Below, piece after piece: positions 43,423 through 53,283 of a DNA stretch of 64,000 nucleotides; position 1 is the first letter of the stretch; each line of letters opens with the position of its first letter. Location of the stretch: assembly GCA_947450645.1 (NCBI GenBank), contig CANFWH010000001.1, positions 124,001-188,000 of the forward strand. The letters are read 5' to 3'. Position numbers and translations under genes: made by a program. The notes beneath the pieces were generated by a model. That model saw only the letters and a list, made by a program, of their open reading frames with translations, was not told the origin of the DNA and made no database searches. The stretch is from Comamonadaceae bacterium. GTDB lineage: Bacteria; Pseudomonadota; Gammaproteobacteria; Burkholderiales; Burkholderiaceae_C.

Positions 43423-45240
43423 ATGCCATCCTATAACCCACCCCTGCGCGACATGCAATTTGTAATGCACGAACTCTTGCAGGTTACCGACGAGTTCAAG
43501 CTGATGCCCAAGCACGCGGACTTGGACGCGGACACGATCAATGCGGTGTTAGAAGAAGGCGGCAAGTTCACAACAGGCGTGACCTTTCCGATTAACGCCA
43601 GCGGCGACCACGAAGGCTGCGTGCTCGACCAGACCACGCACAGCGTGACCACCCCGAAAGGCTGGAAGGAAGCCTATGCGCAATATGTTGAAGGCGGCTG
43701 GCCCGCACTATCGGGCGATCCGCAGTGGGGTGGACAAGGCTTGCCGATTGTGCTCAATCAAGCGTTTTACGAAATGCTTAATTCCGCCAACCAAGCTTGG
43801 ACGATGTATCCAGGCTTGGCGCATGGCGCGCACGCCGCCATTGAAGCGCACGGCACAGAGGCGCAAAAGAAGATGTATTTGCCTAACATCACCAGCGGCA
43901 AATGGCTAGGAACAATGTGCTTGACCGAAGCACACTGCGGAACGGATCTTGGGCTTTTACGTACCAAGTCCGAACCCCAAGCGGACGGCAGTTATGTCAT
44001 CACAGGATCGAAAATATTTATTAGCGGCGGCGACTCGGATTTTGCCGAAAACATCGTGCATTTGGTACTGGCTCGCTTGCCAGATGCGCCTGCTGGCAGC
44101 AAAGGGATTAGTCTCTTTTTGGTGCCCAAGTTTTTAGTCAATAACGATGGCAGCCTTGGCGCACGCAATCCCATTTTTGTCACGGGTATTGAGCACAAGA
44201 TGGGCATTAACGGCAGCGCGACTTGCCAAATCAGCATTGACGGCGCGCGTGGCTCTTTGGTCGGTGAGCCGAACAAAGGCCTCGCAGCCATGTTTGTGAT
44301 GATGAACGCTGCGCGTATAGGCGTGGGGATGCAGTCCTTGGGTTTGACTGAAATCGCTTACCAAAACGCCTTGGCTTATGCCAAAGACCGTATCCAAATG
44401 CGCTCACTCACAGGTGCAAAGGATCTCAGCAAGCCAGCGGACGCCATCATTGTGCATCCTGATGTGCGTAAGCAACTACTCACGGCTAAAGCCTATGCCG
44501 AAGGTGGTCGCGCCATGAGTTTGTATTGCGCACTCTTAATCGACAAAGAGCACAACCATCCTGACGAACAAGTGCGCAAAGACAGCGCCGAGTTGGTCGC
44601 ACTGCTCACACCGATTGTGAAAGCATTCCTGACCGACAACGGTCACATTGCCACCAACGCTTGTATGCAAGTGTTTGGCGGACATGGCTTTATCAAAGAG
44701 TGGGGCATGGAGCAGTTTGTGCGCGACAACCGCATCAATATGATTTATGAAGGCACGAACGCCGTGCAATCGCTAGATTTATTGGGTCGGAAAATCCTTG
44801 GCAACAACGGCGAGAGTTTGAAAAAATTTGGTAACCAAATTGCGGCGCTCGTGGCCGAAGTCAAGGGCGATGAGCAACATGTGGACGATATGCAAGAGTT
44901 CACTGTGCCACTTGCTGACCTTGGTCAAAAGATGACCGCCTTCACCACCGAGATTGGGATGCGTGCTTTTCAAAACGCGAATGAAGTGGGCGCCGCCTCC
45001 ACCGATTATTTGCGCGTCGCAGGTCACTTGGTGTTTGGCTATTTCTTTGCCCGCATGGCCTATATCTCGCTCAAAGCCATAGCTAGCGGGGCTTCTAGCG
45101 GTGACGCTAAGTTCTACCAAGGCAAACTGCAAACCGCCCGTTTTTATTTTGCCAAGCTCATGCCCGAGACACTGAGCTTGATGGCCACTGCACGCACAGG
45201 CGCAGAATCACTGATGGACACCGAGGCGGCACTGGCATGA
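43423..45240 (+). CDS. Large acyl-CoA dehydrogenase (DmdC/AcdA-like)
   Basis: The 605-residue flavoenzyme has the domains of long acyl-CoA dehydrogenases: an N-terminal helical cap, the middle domain with GTMCLTEAHCGTDLGLLRTK, a C-terminal domain with QVFGGHGFIKEWGMEQFVRD and catalytic Glu in MIYEGTNAVQ near 445, and an extra C-terminal domain. Such 600-residue members include 3-methylmercaptopropionyl-CoA dehydrogenases and fatty-acyl dehydrogenases. It is preceded by AGGAA and its stop overlaps the next start (ATGA). Confidence 0.93.
   Translation: MPSYNPPLRDMQFVMHELLQVTDEFKLMPKHADLDADTINAVLEEGGKFTTGVTFPINASGDHEGCVLDQTTHSVTTPKGWKEAYAQYVEGGWPALSGDPQWGGQGLPIVLNQAFYEMLNSANQAWTMYPGLAHGAHAAIEAHGTEAQKKMYLPNITSGKWLGTMCLTEAHCGTDLGLLRTKSEPQADGSYVITGSKIFISGGDSDFAENIVHLVLARLPDAPAGSKGISLFLVPKFLVNNDGSLGARNPIFVTGIEHKMGINGSATCQISIDGARGSLVGEPNKGLAAMFVMMNAARIGVGMQSLGLTEIAYQNALAYAKDRIQMRSLTGAKDLSKPADAIIVHPDVRKQLLTAKAYAEGGRAMSLYCALLIDKEHNHPDEQVRKDSAELVALLTPIVKAFLTDNGHIATNACMQVFGGHGFIKEWGMEQFVRDNRINMIYEGTNAVQSLDLLGRKILGNNGESLKKFGNQIAALVAEVKGDEQHVDDMQEFTVPLADLGQKMTAFTTEIGMRAFQNANEVGAASTDYLRVAGHLVFGYFFARMAYISLKAIASGASSGDAKFYQGKLQTARFYFAKLMPETLSLMATARTGAESLMDTEAALA
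45074..45105 (+). repeat. Dispersed repeat, weak copy in the acyl-CoA dehydrogenase gene
   Basis: AAAGCC-ATAGCTAGCG-GGGCTTC has the spacing and phase of the other copies (KAIASGASS) but the flanks are not conserved. Confidence 0.4.
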
Positions 45241-45692
45241 AAAAATTTGGCTGGCTGGCTCTGCTTTTCCTCTCACTCAATACTTGGGCACAAATGACGC
45301 CTGTGGGCACATGGCATACGTTGGACGACGAAACGGGCAAACCTTCCGCTGAAATTCGCATTGTTGATAAAGGCAATGACGGGATCGTAGGTGTAATTGT
45401 GCGAAGCCTTACGCCGCCCTCTGAGCGTGAGGAAGAACTTTGCACAAAGTGCACAGACGACCGCAAAGATAAATCCAAAATCGGCATGGAAATTATCCGC
45501 AGTGCTAAGCAAACAACAGGGACGTCCATGTGGGAAGGCGGCCAGATTCTCGATCCCAATAATGGCAAGATTTATCGGCTACGCTTAATGCCTATTGAGG
45601 GTGGTGCCAAGCTGCAAGTACGCGGCTACATCGGCCCCTTTTACAGAACGCAAACGTGGGATCGCGCAAGCCTAGCTACTTCCTCTAACTGA
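45237..45692 (+). CDS. DUF2147-family secreted protein
   Basis: The 151-residue protein has a Sec signal peptide ending at NTWAQ, then the DUF2147 pattern GTWHTLDDETGKPSAEIRI, a CTKC pair, a GGQILDPNNGKIYRLRL segment and WDRA at the end. Family proteins are small, periplasmic lipocalin-like barrels of unknown role. It is translationally coupled to the acyl-CoA dehydrogenase gene (4-bp overlap) and lies 10 bp before the enoyl-CoA hydratase gene, so it is part of the same operon. Confidence 0.88.
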   Translation: MKKFGWLALLFLSLNTWAQMTPVGTWHTLDDETGKPSAEIRIVDKGNDGIVGVIVRSLTPPSEREEELCTKCTDDRKDKSKIGMEIIRSAKQTTGTSMWEGGQILDPNNGKIYRLRLMPIEGGAKLQVRGYIGPFYRTQTWDRASLATSSN

Positions 45693-45702
45693 ATGACACA
45701 CC

Positions 45703-46467
45703 ATGACCGACATCCTAGAGCACACTGAATCAGGCGTGATGACGCTTACACTTAACCGCGTTGATAAAAAGAATTCAATTACAAGCGCCATGTACGGCCT
45801 GCTAGCCGATTCGTTGGCTAAAGCCAAAGACGATGCCAGCATTCGCGTCGTCGTCATCCAAGGTCACGCCACGATTTTTAGTGCGGGTAACGATATCGCT
45901 GACTTTTTGCACCGCCCCCCCACGACTGGTGAGGCGCCCGTGTTTCGCTTCTTGCACGGCATTGCGGCTTTTCCCAAACCTATTGTGGCTGCGGTCTGCG
46001 GACCCGCCGTGGGTATTGGCACAACGATGCTGCTCCACTGCGATTTAGTCTATGCAGGTGACAACGCCGCGTTTGCCATGCCATTTGTTAATTTGGGCAT
46101 CGTCCCCGAAGCCGCGTCTAGCCTCTTGGTGCCGCAAATGTTTGGCTACCACCGCGCAGCAGAAGCATTGCTGTTGGGCGAGCCCTTTATGGCCGAAGCC
46201 GCACTGGAAGTGGGTCTTGTCAACAAAGTGTTGCCGCCACTAGAGGCGAACGATTACGCCCAAACCGTGGCTAAAAAACTAGCTGCCAAGCCACTGACTT
46301 CCATCATGGAAACCAAACGCTTGATGAAGATGGGACAAATGGATGCCGTGCACAAACGCATGGATGAAGAGGCCATTGTCTTTGGCCGCATGCTGGGTGA
46401 GCCCGCAGCCAAAGAGGCTTTCGGCGCGTTCATGGAAAAACGCAGACCTGATTTTTCTAAGCTTTAA
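45703..46467 (+). CDS. Enoyl-CoA hydratase/isomerase family protein
   Basis: The 254-residue crotonase-fold protein has the oxyanion segment IFSAGNDIADF near 64 and AAVCGPAVGIGTTMLLHCDLVYA near 96-118, then GIVPEAASSLLVPQMFG near 129; the Glu in VPEA corresponds to one catalytic Glu, as in delta3,delta2-enoyl-CoA isomerases, which often have just this one. It ends the TetR-acyl-CoA dehydrogenase operon. The stop overlaps the convergent holA stop. Confidence 0.88.
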   Translation: MTDILEHTESGVMTLTLNRVDKKNSITSAMYGLLADSLAKAKDDASIRVVVIQGHATIFSAGNDIADFLHRPPTTGEAPVFRFLHGIAAFPKPIVAAVCGPAVGIGTTMLLHCDLVYAGDNAAFAMPFVNLGIVPEAASSLLVPQMFGYHRAAEALLLGEPFMAEAALEVGLVNKVLPPLEANDYAQTVAKKLAAKPLTSIMETKRLMKMGQMDAVHKRMDEEAIVFGRMLGEPAAKEAFGAFMEKRRPDFSKL

Positions 46468-47510
46468 GCCGCGACTCGTACCACCATCTGCGCCAGCCGA
46501 TGCAGCGCCTGCCACGGCTCACTGGGCCAATCGGGGTGTTTGAGTCCCTTCACCACACCATCGACATGATGCGCGGCTTGTAGCAATTTATTGATCGTGT
46601 TCATCTGCACATTGGGCATGATGCGCTCAAACTGTTTTTCTTTCGCGCCCCACACGCGCTGCTCGCGAAGCGCCATGGCTAAAGGCCTGCCAGCCGACAG
46701 GCTATCTGCCACGCGCTTCATGGCACGGATATCTTCAGCTAGCGCCCAGTGCACGAGCACAGCCGCTTCGCCCTCAGCTTGCAAGCCATCCAGCATGCGC
46801 TGTGTGCGCTCGGCCTTGCCCGCCAACACCGCATCGCTGAGTTTGAACACGTCGTAGCGAGCCACGTTCATCACAGCGGATTCAATTTGCGTAAGACTGA
46901 GTTCGCCTGCTGGATAAAGCAACGCCAGTTTTTGCACCTCTTGAAAAGCGGCCAGCAAATTGCCTTCCACGCGATCAGCAAAAAACTGCAGCGCTTGTTG
47001 GCCTTCCGCCCCTGCTTGCACGCGCTGACCTTGCGCATCTAAGCGCTTAGCAATCCACGGCGGCAAGGCGCCTCGCTCGACGGGATCGATCTTGATCGTC
47101 ATGCCAAAGTTGTCAAGTGCCGCAAACCACGCACTGCTTTGCGTGGCCTTGTCTAAGCGTGGCAACGAAATAAGCGTCAACACCGCATCGTTATCTTTTG
47201 CAAGTTCCGCGATTTTTTGTAGCGCAGCGCTGCCCTCTTTGCCCGGCTTTCCTGTAGGGATGCGAATGTCGATGATTTGCTTATCGCCAAAAAGTCCCAT
47301 CGATTGACCCGTATTCAGCACCTCGGCCCAATCGAAATGAACGCCCTGCACGGTGAAACTGGAGCGCTCGGTAAACCCCTGCGCTCTAGCCGTTTGGCGA
47401 ATGGCGTCTGCGGCTTCTAATTGCAAGAGCGCTTCATCACCATGCACGGTATAAAGCGAGCGCAAGCCCTTTTGCAAATGCGCACTAAGAGCTGGAAGGC
47501 CAAGCTGCAT
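46464..47510 (-). CDS. holA: DNA polymerase III subunit delta
   Basis: The 348-residue clamp-loader subunit has the typical LYTVHGDEALLQLEAADAIR start, FGDKQIIDIRIPTGKPGKEG near 75-95 and the FLAEKVEGNLLAA-type segment (here FFADRVEGNLLAAFQEVQKL near 177). It opens the beta clamp. It follows lptE by 14 bp, completing the usual leuS-lptE-holA order. A repeat-like GGCC-N10-AGGCTT spans its start codon. Confidence 0.94.
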   Translation of the reverse strand: MQLGLPALSAHLQKGLRSLYTVHGDEALLQLEAADAIRQTARAQGFTERSSFTVQGVHFDWAEVLNTGQSMGLFGDKQIIDIRIPTGKPGKEGSAALQKIAELAKDNDAVLTLISLPRLDKATQSSAWFAALDNFGMTIKIDPVERGALPPWIAKRLDAQGQRVQAGAEGQQALQFFADRVEGNLLAAFQEVQKLALLYPAGELSLTQIESAVMNVARYDVFKLSDAVLAGKAERTQRMLDGLQAEGEAAVLVHWALAEDIRAMKRVADSLSAGRPLAMALREQRVWGAKEKQFERIMPNVQMNTINKLLQAAHHVDGVVKGLKHPDWPSEPWQALHRLAQMVVRVAA

Positions 47511-47524
47511 AAGGCTTTGGCTAG

Positions 47525-48031
47525 TTACAGCGATTTCACTGCCGACAATCGGCGTAGCAATTGGAACACGATCTCTTGCTGCATATCGCGGTAGAGCAAT
47601 TGCTCTTCAGACTCTTTGGCCAGCGCGGCAGACTCTGAGTAACTTTGCTCGCGCTCTTGCAAAAGCTCCACTTCGTCGAGCAGCGTTTTACCTTGCGTGG
47701 TAAATAACGAAAAGCGAAATCGCACGCGCAACAGCACCGCATTCACCTGACCATTCACACCCGTACCGACTACGACGCGTTCGCGCTGCTCTTGGTGAAT
47801 GCGCAGCACCACTTGCGCTTTATTTGCATCGGCCGCTGCATCCAGTATGGTCAATCCTTGCCCTATGGCTTGGCGTTTGAAATCAATGCCAATGGGCGAG
47901 TTGGGCGTAAAACCGCTAAACAATGTTTGAAAGGCGTAGCCATAAGACGCTTTGCCGCGCAGCTCAAAGCCACAGCCAGCAAGGCTTGCGGCTGATAAGA
48001 CGATCAATAGTGTGCGGCGTTGTATCTTCAT
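47525..48031 (-). CDS. lptE: LPS-assembly lipoprotein LptE
   Basis: The 168-residue protein has a lipoprotein signal with lipobox LAGC at about 18-21 followed by GFELRG, the LptE signature. It plugs LptD in the outer membrane to insert lipopolysaccharide. The position between leuS and holA is conserved in proteobacteria. It starts 6 bp after leuS. Confidence 0.93.
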   Translation of the reverse strand: MKIQRRTLLIVLSAASLAGCGFELRGKASYGYAFQTLFSGFTPNSPIGIDFKRQAIGQGLTILDAAADANKAQVVLRIHQEQRERVVVGTGVNGQVNAVLLRVRFRFSLFTTQGKTLLDEVELLQEREQSYSESAALAKESEEQLLYRDMQQEIVFQLLRRLSAVKSL

Positions 48032-48037
48032 AATGAG

Positions 48038-50830
48038 TTAGATCACGATGTTAACCAAGCGGCCCGGCACCACGATCACCTTTTTAGGCGCAGCACCAGC
48101 AGCTTGTTTGATGAATGCCTCGGTAGCGAGTGCTGCCGCTTCAATCGCAGCTTTGTCCGCCGATGCGGGCACCGTGATCGAGCCGCGCAGCTTGCCGTTG
48201 ACTTGCAGCATGAGTTCTAACTCATCACGCACCAGCGCCGACTCATCCACTTCCGCCCAAGCCACGTCGAGTAAGTCACCGCAGCATTCGGCATAACCCA
48301 GTTCCGTCCAAAGCTGGAAAGCAATATGTGGGCAAGCGGGATAAAGCACCCGCAGCAAGATGGACACGCATTCTGATAGTGCCGCAGCATTCGATTCGGC
48401 ACTCGTGGAAGCCTTATCCATTAAGGCTTGCGGAGCATCTTCTAGGGTATTGAGCATCTTCATCACCGCCGACACCACCGTGTTGTATTGCATGCGTTCG
48501 TAGTCGTAATTCGCTTGCTTCAAAATCGTGTGCATCTCGCGGCGCAGCGTTTTTGCCTCGCTGGAAAATTCCACGGGCTTGCTGCGATCAACTGTCATGC
48601 CAAGCGCGATTGCGTCTTTGTTCTTTTGCGCAAAGTTCCATACGCGGCGAAGAAAGCGATAGCTGCCCTCCACAGCCGCATCGTTCCACTCCAGCGTTGC
48701 TTCGGGCGGCGCAGTGAACATCATGTAGAGACGCGCCGTGTCTGCGCCGTAGCGGTCGATGATGTCTTGCGGATCAACACCGTTGTTCTTGGATTTCGAC
48801 ATCGTGGTGACGCCGCCGTAGTCCACCACGCTGCCATCCGATTTCAACTTCGCGCCGCTGATTTTTCCATCTGCGCCAAAGTTGTTTTCTACATCCGTTG
48901 GCCAGAAATAATCAATGCCACCCTTGGCATTTTTGCGGCTGTACACGTGGTTCAAAACCATACCTTGGCAAAGCAATTTGGTAAACGGCTCATCGACTTG
49001 CAAGAGTCCCAAATCGCGCATTACCTTGGTCCAAAAGCGCGCGTAGAGCAAATGCAAAATCGCGTGCTCGATGCCGCCAATGTATTGATCCATGCCGCCG
49101 CGCTTGGCTGGGTCTGCGTTTGCGCCCATCCAATACGCCGCGCCGCCCGCGACCATCGCATCCATGTTGGTCGGGTCGCAATAGCGCGAGTAGTACCAGC
49201 TCGAATCCACAAACGTGTCCATCGTGTCGGTTTCACGCTTGGCGGGCTTGTCGCAAGTGGGGCAAGCGACGTTTAGAAATTTAGCGCTTTTGTGCAATGG
49301 ATTACCTGAACCATCGGGCACAAGGTCGGTTGGCAGCACGACAGGCAAATCTTTTTCAGGCACGGGCACTGCGCCGCAAACATCGCAATGGATGATAGGA
49401 ATCGGTGTGCCCCAATAACGCTGACGACTAATGCCCCAGTCGCGCAGGCGCCATGTGGTTTTTCTCTCGCCTAGGCCTTTAGTGGCAAGGTCTGCGGCAA
49501 TAACGTCAATCGCTGCATGAAAACTAAGCCCATCGTATTTTTGAGAATTGAATAAGGTCCCGCGCTTAGCAAAAGGCTCTTCCCACTTTCCCCAATCAAC
49601 ACGCCAAGATATACCTGGTGGTAAGCAATGAATAGCTGGAAAAACTTGCTTCAACGCAGCAATAGGTTCGGTCAACTCCCAGCCTTCAGGAATAACAACA
49701 GCTTTAACCACAAGCCCATATTTTTTCGCAAATGCAAAATCGCGTTCATCATGCGCGGGCACGCCCATCACAGCGCCGTCGCCGTAGCTCATGAGCACAT
49801 AGTTGCCGACCCATACTGGAATTTCTTTTCCTGTCAATGGATGAGTAACCTTCAACTCTGAATCGACACCATTCTTTTCTTGGGTTGCCAATTCCGCCTC
49901 AGTCGTACCACCTAGCTTCAATTTTTCAATTTCGTCTGCAATGCTCTTTTTACGTTTGCCCGCTTCAATTGCCAATGGGTGCTCAGGCGCAACGGCACAG
50001 AAGGTCACGCCCATGATGGTGTCGGCGCGGGTGGTGAAGACGTACATCTTGCCGCCCTGAATCAACTCACCAGCAGAATCTTTAATCACATGAGGGAATG
50101 CAAAGCGAACGCCTTCCGATTTGCCAATCCAGTTTTCCTGCATCAACCGCACACGCTCGGGCCAGCCCGCAAGCCCCGTCTGGACATGCTCTAGCAGCTC
50201 GGGCGCATACTTTGTGATGTTCAAGTAATAACCAGGAATCTCGCGCTTTTCGACCACTGCGCCCGTGCGCCAGCCTTTGCCGTCAATCACTTGCTCGTTG
50301 GCCAGCACGGTCATATCGACAGGATCCCAGTTCACGGTTTGCGTCTTGCGGTACGCAATGCCCGCATCCAGCATCTTTAAAAACAACCACTGGTTCCATT
50401 TGTAATAGCTCGGGTCGCAGGTCGCCACTTCGCGCGACCAGTCAATGGCGAGTCCCATCGCTTGCATTTGCTTTTTCATGTAGGCGATATTGGAGTGCGT
50501 CCACTCAGCAGGCGGCACGCCGTTTTTCATGGCGGCGTTTTCTGCGGGCAGGCCAAAAGCATCCCAGCCCATGGGCATGAGGACGTTGTAGCCCTTCATG
50601 CGCAGCTGGCGCGTGAGCATGTCGTTGATGGTGTAGTTGCGCACATGTCCCATGTGCAGCTTGCCCGATGGGTAAGGCAGCATGGAGCAGGCGTAGAACT
50701 TGCCGAGAGGCTTGTTGGAAGTCTCAGTCACGCGGTAGGCGTCACGAGCGTTCCAGTTGGCTTGGGCGGCTTTTTCTAGGACGGAGGGATTAAAGACGAG
50801 GGAATCGGTAGAGGCTTGAATTTCTTGCAT
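48038..50830 (-). CDS. leuS: Leucyl-tRNA synthetase
   Basis: The 930-residue class Ia enzyme has the HIGH motif as HMGH in [14 protein letters not shown] near 60 and KMSKS as TMSKSKNN near 676, with the CP1 editing domain between. It is about 70 residues longer than E. coli LeuS (860). Part of the excess, near residues 800-810, is the in-frame dispersed repeat ([11 protein letters not shown]). The gene heads the leuS-lptE-holA set. Confidence 0.97.
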   Translation of the reverse strand: MQEIQASTDSLVFNPSVLEKAAQANWNARDAYRVTETSNKPLGKFYACSMLPYPSGKLHMGHVRNYTINDMLTRQLRMKGYNVLMPMGWDAFGLPAENAAMKNGVPPAEWTHSNIAYMKKQMQAMGLAIDWSREVATCDPSYYKWNQWLFLKMLDAGIAYRKTQTVNWDPVDMTVLANEQVIDGKGWRTGAVVEKREIPGYYLNITKYAPELLEHVQTGLAGWPERVRLMQENWIGKSEGVRFAFPHVIKDSAGELIQGGKMYVFTTRADTIMGVTFCAVAPEHPLAIEAGKRKKSIADEIEKLKLGGTTEAELATQEKNGVDSELKVTHPLTGKEIPVWVGNYVLMSYGDGAVMGVPAHDERDFAFAKKYGLVVKAVVIPEGWELTEPIAALKQVFPAIHCLPPGISWRVDWGKWEEPFAKRGTLFNSQKYDGLSFHAAIDVIAADLATKGLGERKTTWRLRDWGISRQRYWGTPIPIIHCDVCGAVPVPEKDLPVVLPTDLVPDGSGNPLHKSAKFLNVACPTCDKPAKRETDTMDTFVDSSWYYSRYCDPTNMDAMVAGGAAYWMGANADPAKRGGMDQYIGGIEHAILHLLYARFWTKVMRDLGLLQVDEPFTKLLCQGMVLNHVYSRKNAKGGIDYFWPTDVENNFGADGKISGAKLKSDGSVVDYGGVTTMSKSKNNGVDPQDIIDRYGADTARLYMMFTAPPEATLEWNDAAVEGSYRFLRRVWNFAQKNKDAIALGMTVDRSKPVEFSSEAKTLRREMHTILKQANYDYERMQYNTVVSAVMKMLNTLEDAPQALMDKASTSAESNAAALSECVSILLRVLYPACPHIAFQLWTELGYAECCGDLLDVAWAEVDESALVRDELELMLQVNGKLRGSITVPASADKAAIEAAALATEAFIKQAAGAAPKKVIVVPGRLVNIVI
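48398..48429 (-). repeat. Dispersed repeat, copy in leuS
   Basis: The plus strand shows GGCACTCG, AAGCCTTATC and AAGGCTT. On the gene strand it reads [11 protein letters not shown] in frame, in the tRNA-binding region of LeuS. Confidence 0.75.
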
Positions 50831-50839
50831 CCCCCAATT

Positions 50840-51307
50840 TTACGGGGCACACCAGCTCCTGCATTTCGCTTTGAACCAGCTAGTTGCGTCCACGCTCCAA
50901 GCTCCCACGCCCCAAATCGAAAGTCCCGCCAAAAGCGATCCCCAAAATTGATGCTGTTGCAAAGCGGCGGGCGCGATCTCGGCGAATGAATTTGCAGCGA
51001 CGATGTTCATCACAAAAAGACCTAGTGCCCCAAAGCGACCGAAGAGTCCAAACACCAAGAGCACAGGCAAGATTAGTTCGCCACCCGTACCCATGACAGC
51101 CGCTAGCGTGGGCGACAGGTCGGTCAAGATAGGCACGTGAAAATCGTTGGTGAAGAGTTCAATCGTGGTGTCCCAGCTTTGAATTTTGAGCAGCCCTGAT
51201 GAAAAAAATACCCAGCCAACATAGAGGCGTGCCAACAGCAGCGCTGGATTTTTGAGGGACTCTAAAGCTGTCACCAGCTTGCCCCATAACTGAATCATGT
51301 TGTTCAT
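50840..51307 (-). CDS. DoxX-family membrane protein of the bufferin operon
   Basis: The 155-residue protein has four membrane helices and the DoxX pattern LLARLYVGWVFFSSGLLKI near 25-43. DoxX genes are regular partners of DUF692/DUF2063 operons. Its ATG overlaps the bufC stop by 4 bp, so it is the fourth gene of the operon. Its role there (redox or export) is not established. It ends 9 bp before leuS. Confidence 0.88.
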   Translation of the reverse strand: MNNMIQLWGKLVTALESLKNPALLLARLYVGWVFFSSGLLKIQSWDTTIELFTNDFHVPILTDLSPTLAAVMGTGGELILPVLLVFGLFGRFGALGLFVMNIVAANSFAEIAPAALQQHQFWGSLLAGLSIWGVGAWSVDATSWFKAKCRSWCAP

Positions 51308-51918
51308 AGTTGTGCGTCCTTTGGAATTGAAATGCATGCCGTTTTAAAACCTTGGCGATAGACCAAAGCACTCTGCCCTTGTTTGTCGGAGATGTCCTCC
51401 AAACTCTTACCGCTGTGCAAGTCAACAATCGGAAATTCGCTCTCAATCAAGGCAAGCGGCACGGGGTCTGCGGAGTCAGCATCTGCCGCCGTCAGCCCCG
51501 CATGAAGCGCCCACTCGAGCGCAGCCACATCGGGCAAATACGCCTCGTGCTGCATCAGCTCTGGGATGGCGCGCAGGAAAGCCTCGAGTCCTTCGCCCCA
51601 CTGTGCAAGATCGCCCTTGGTGGGCGGCTCGGTACGCCAAAAATGCACGGCCAATCCATCAAACTGCTCGTCGCCCATCAGTCTACGCACAGTAGGAAAT
51701 GCGGCCGCCAACACTTGCTGCGCCAAGATGGCTGCGTTTGAACGGTAGGCCTGCAAGCCACGTTGGTACTGGCCTGTGGGCCATGATTGCTGGGAAGCCA
51801 AAGCTGTATTGGCCTGCACGGCAGCCCATGAATTGAATAGCCCGCCAAGCAACATTTGCTGTTGCGCGAGTAGCGTTTGCGTTTGCGTTTGCGCATCCAT
51901 GCGTGCTTGCGGCTTCAT
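51304..51918 (-). CDS. bufC: BufC/HvfC-type protein (DUF2063 domain)
   Basis: The 204-residue protein has the DUF2063 N-terminal helical region (YRSNAAILAQQVLAAAFPTVRRLMGDEQFDGLA near 57-90, then FWRTEPPTKGDLAQWGEGL and LPDVAALEWA near 125). It is the partner of the DUF692 enzyme that modifies bufferin precursors. The start is the ATG that overlaps the bufB stop by 4 bp. A repeat copy near residues 30-40 encodes VQANTALASQQ. Confidence 0.88.
   Translation of the reverse strand: MKPQARMDAQTQTQTLLAQQQMLLGGLFNSWAAVQANTALASQQSWPTGQYQRGLQAYRSNAAILAQQVLAAAFPTVRRLMGDEQFDGLAVHFWRTEPPTKGDLAQWGEGLEAFLRAIPELMQHEAYLPDVAALEWALHAGLTAADADSADPVPLALIESEFPIVDLHSGKSLEDISDKQGQSALVYRQGFKTACISIPKDAQL
51795..51826 (+). 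repeat. Dispersed repeat, copy in bufC
   Basis: GCTGGG-AAGCC-N10-TGGCCTGCACGGCAGCC reads QANTALASQQ on the gene strand. It has the same gap-free register as the glmU and GH31 copies. Confidence 0.65.
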
Positions 51919-52817
51919 GCCAGCGCCTCGCGTACGTGCTTTTTTGCCAATTGAACTTGATCCAGCCACACCGTCAATTCAGGCACATTCGTGTCCCACT
52001 CGATGAGTGTTTGAACCCGTCCAAAGCGCTGCGAAGCGTAGCGATATAGATTCCACACGGGCGCATTCACGGCGCACGAGTGGTCGTCAATCACGATGTC
52101 ATCCATGACGCTATGGCCAGCCAAATGAATCTCGGCGACGACATTTGCCGGGATTTGGTCGAGCCAGTTTTTGCAAGTTCGCAGTGGATCAATCAACTCT
52201 CCTGCTTTCACTTGGTTGAGCGCATTGACATAGATGTTGTTGACATCAACCAAGAGCTTGCAACCCGTGCGCTTTGTCAGCTCCGCAAGGAACTGCGTCT
52301 CTGAATAATCTGATGCTTGCCAAGCAAAGTAAGCAGATAAATTCTCAACAGCGATGTTCCGTTTCAAGCGATCTTGCACCTGGCTCACATTGCGGCAGAG
52401 CACAGCCAACGAGGCCTGCGAGAAAGGGATGGGCAGCAAGTCGGATGCGTGAATGATGTTCGCCGCTGTTTCGCTCAGGGTCTCATGGGGCAAAAAACCA
52501 CGCGCAAAGCAAGCATGATCGGAGACTAAAAGTGGATCGGTACGCTCTACCAAATCAGCCAGTTGATCGAGATGCCAAGGATCGAGTCCAACGGCAGAGC
52601 CCAGTGCCAGTCCAACACCATGCAAACTGATAGGCCAATGCTGGCATGCCTTGGCGAGGGTTGCGCGGGCTGCGCCGCCACCGCCAACCTCGTTTGCAAA
52701 AAAGTTTTCTGAATGAACTTCTAAGAAATCCACCGCCAATTCAGACGAGCCTGAATACGTGGATGAATTTTCTAGAAGCTCGGCATAGTGCGCGTGCTTA
52801 AAACCTATGCCGAACAT
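51915..52817 (-). CDS. bufB: BufB/HvfB-type DUF692 multinuclear iron enzyme
   Basis: The 300-residue TIM-barrel protein has the metal ligands of the DUF692/MbnB family: GIGFKHAHY at the start, FLEVHSENFF near 32, SLHGVGLALGS near 63, VSDHACFA near 97, VENLSAYF near 157, DVNNIYVN near 190 and EIHLAGHS near 230. Characterised relatives use mixed-valent iron to rebuild Cys residues of a precursor peptide into heterocycles. It lies 24 bp after bufA and overlaps bufC. Confidence 0.93.
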   Translation of the reverse strand: MFGIGFKHAHYAELLENSSTYSGSSELAVDFLEVHSENFFANEVGGGGAARATLAKACQHWPISLHGVGLALGSAVGLDPWHLDQLADLVERTDPLLVSDHACFARGFLPHETLSETAANIIHASDLLPIPFSQASLAVLCRNVSQVQDRLKRNIAVENLSAYFAWQASDYSETQFLAELTKRTGCKLLVDVNNIYVNALNQVKAGELIDPLRTCKNWLDQIPANVVAEIHLAGHSVMDDIVIDDHSCAVNAPVWNLYRYASQRFGRVQTLIEWDTNVPELTVWLDQVQLAKKHVREALA

Positions 52818-52841
52818 CTTCCAACAACCTTAAATGAAAAA

Positions 52842-53138
52842 TTACTTCTTCATCATGTCATCTTTTTTCATCATCATCTTTTTGTCTTCGGCGGTCATGC
52901 CTTTCATGTTTTTGCATTCGCCCTTGGCAACGTATTTCCAGTCGTCAGCGCTATTGGCAACTTTGGATTGGCCTTGGCAAGAATGCGTGCCCATGCCATT
53001 TGCGCAATCGTTTTGACCTGCGGCTGCAATGCCGTAGCATTTTTCTTTGGCTTGTGCATTCGCCGTCATGGACTGAGTTGCCAAAAGCCCTGTGAGCAGA
53101 GCAACTGCGGTGGTAGCAATAAATGTGCGTTGTTTCAT
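52842..53138 (-). CDS. bufA: Bufferin precursor peptide (DUF2282) with Met-rich tail
   Basis: The 98-residue peptide has a Sec signal ending near ANAQ and then the four-Cys core of DUF2282 bufferins: Cys34 (EKCYG), Cys45 (QNDCA), Cys54 (HSCQG) and Cys75 (GECKN). Bufferins are copper-binding periplasmic peptides whose central Cys are modified by BufB/BufC. Oddly, the last 20 residues are Met-, Lys- and Asp-rich (Met 78, 81, 88-90, 95, 96), a tail that could add Cu(I) ligands. It is the first gene of the buf operon. Confidence 0.92.
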   Translation of the reverse strand: MKQRTFIATTAVALLTGLLATQSMTANAQAKEKCYGIAAAGQNDCANGMGTHSCQGQSKVANSADDWKYVAKGECKNMKGMTAEDKKMMMKKDDMMKK

Positions 53139-53189
53139 GATTGAAAACTCCTAAGTAAAAAAATAGAAAAAGTAACGTTAAAAGGAAAT

Positions 53190-53227
53190 AATCGCAGCAC
53201 TCAAAAACTCATTCAATTGCAGCGATT
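53190..53227. promoter_or_regulatory. Imperfect inverted repeat upstream of bufA
   Basis: AATCGCAGC and GCAGCGATT (8 of 9 bases pair) are separated by 20 bp in the 145-bp gap between bufA and the TlpA-like gene. It could be a protein site or chance; no clear ECF-type -35/-10 pair is recognised. Confidence 0.3.
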
Positions 53228-53283
53228 GTGTATCAGTAGCCACCACTTCAAAAGTCTTACAGCTTCGGTTAAATTATTTGCGC

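Noticed and set aside
47967-47998. A repeat-like AAGCC-N10-AGGCTT at the LptE lipobox
   Set aside because: The reading phase differs from the other copies and the residues are the functional lipobox; left out of the repeat list.
48488-49276. A 262-codon plus-strand open frame opposite leuS
   Set aside because: LeuS is clearly coding here with conserved motifs; long antisense frames arise from codon bias.
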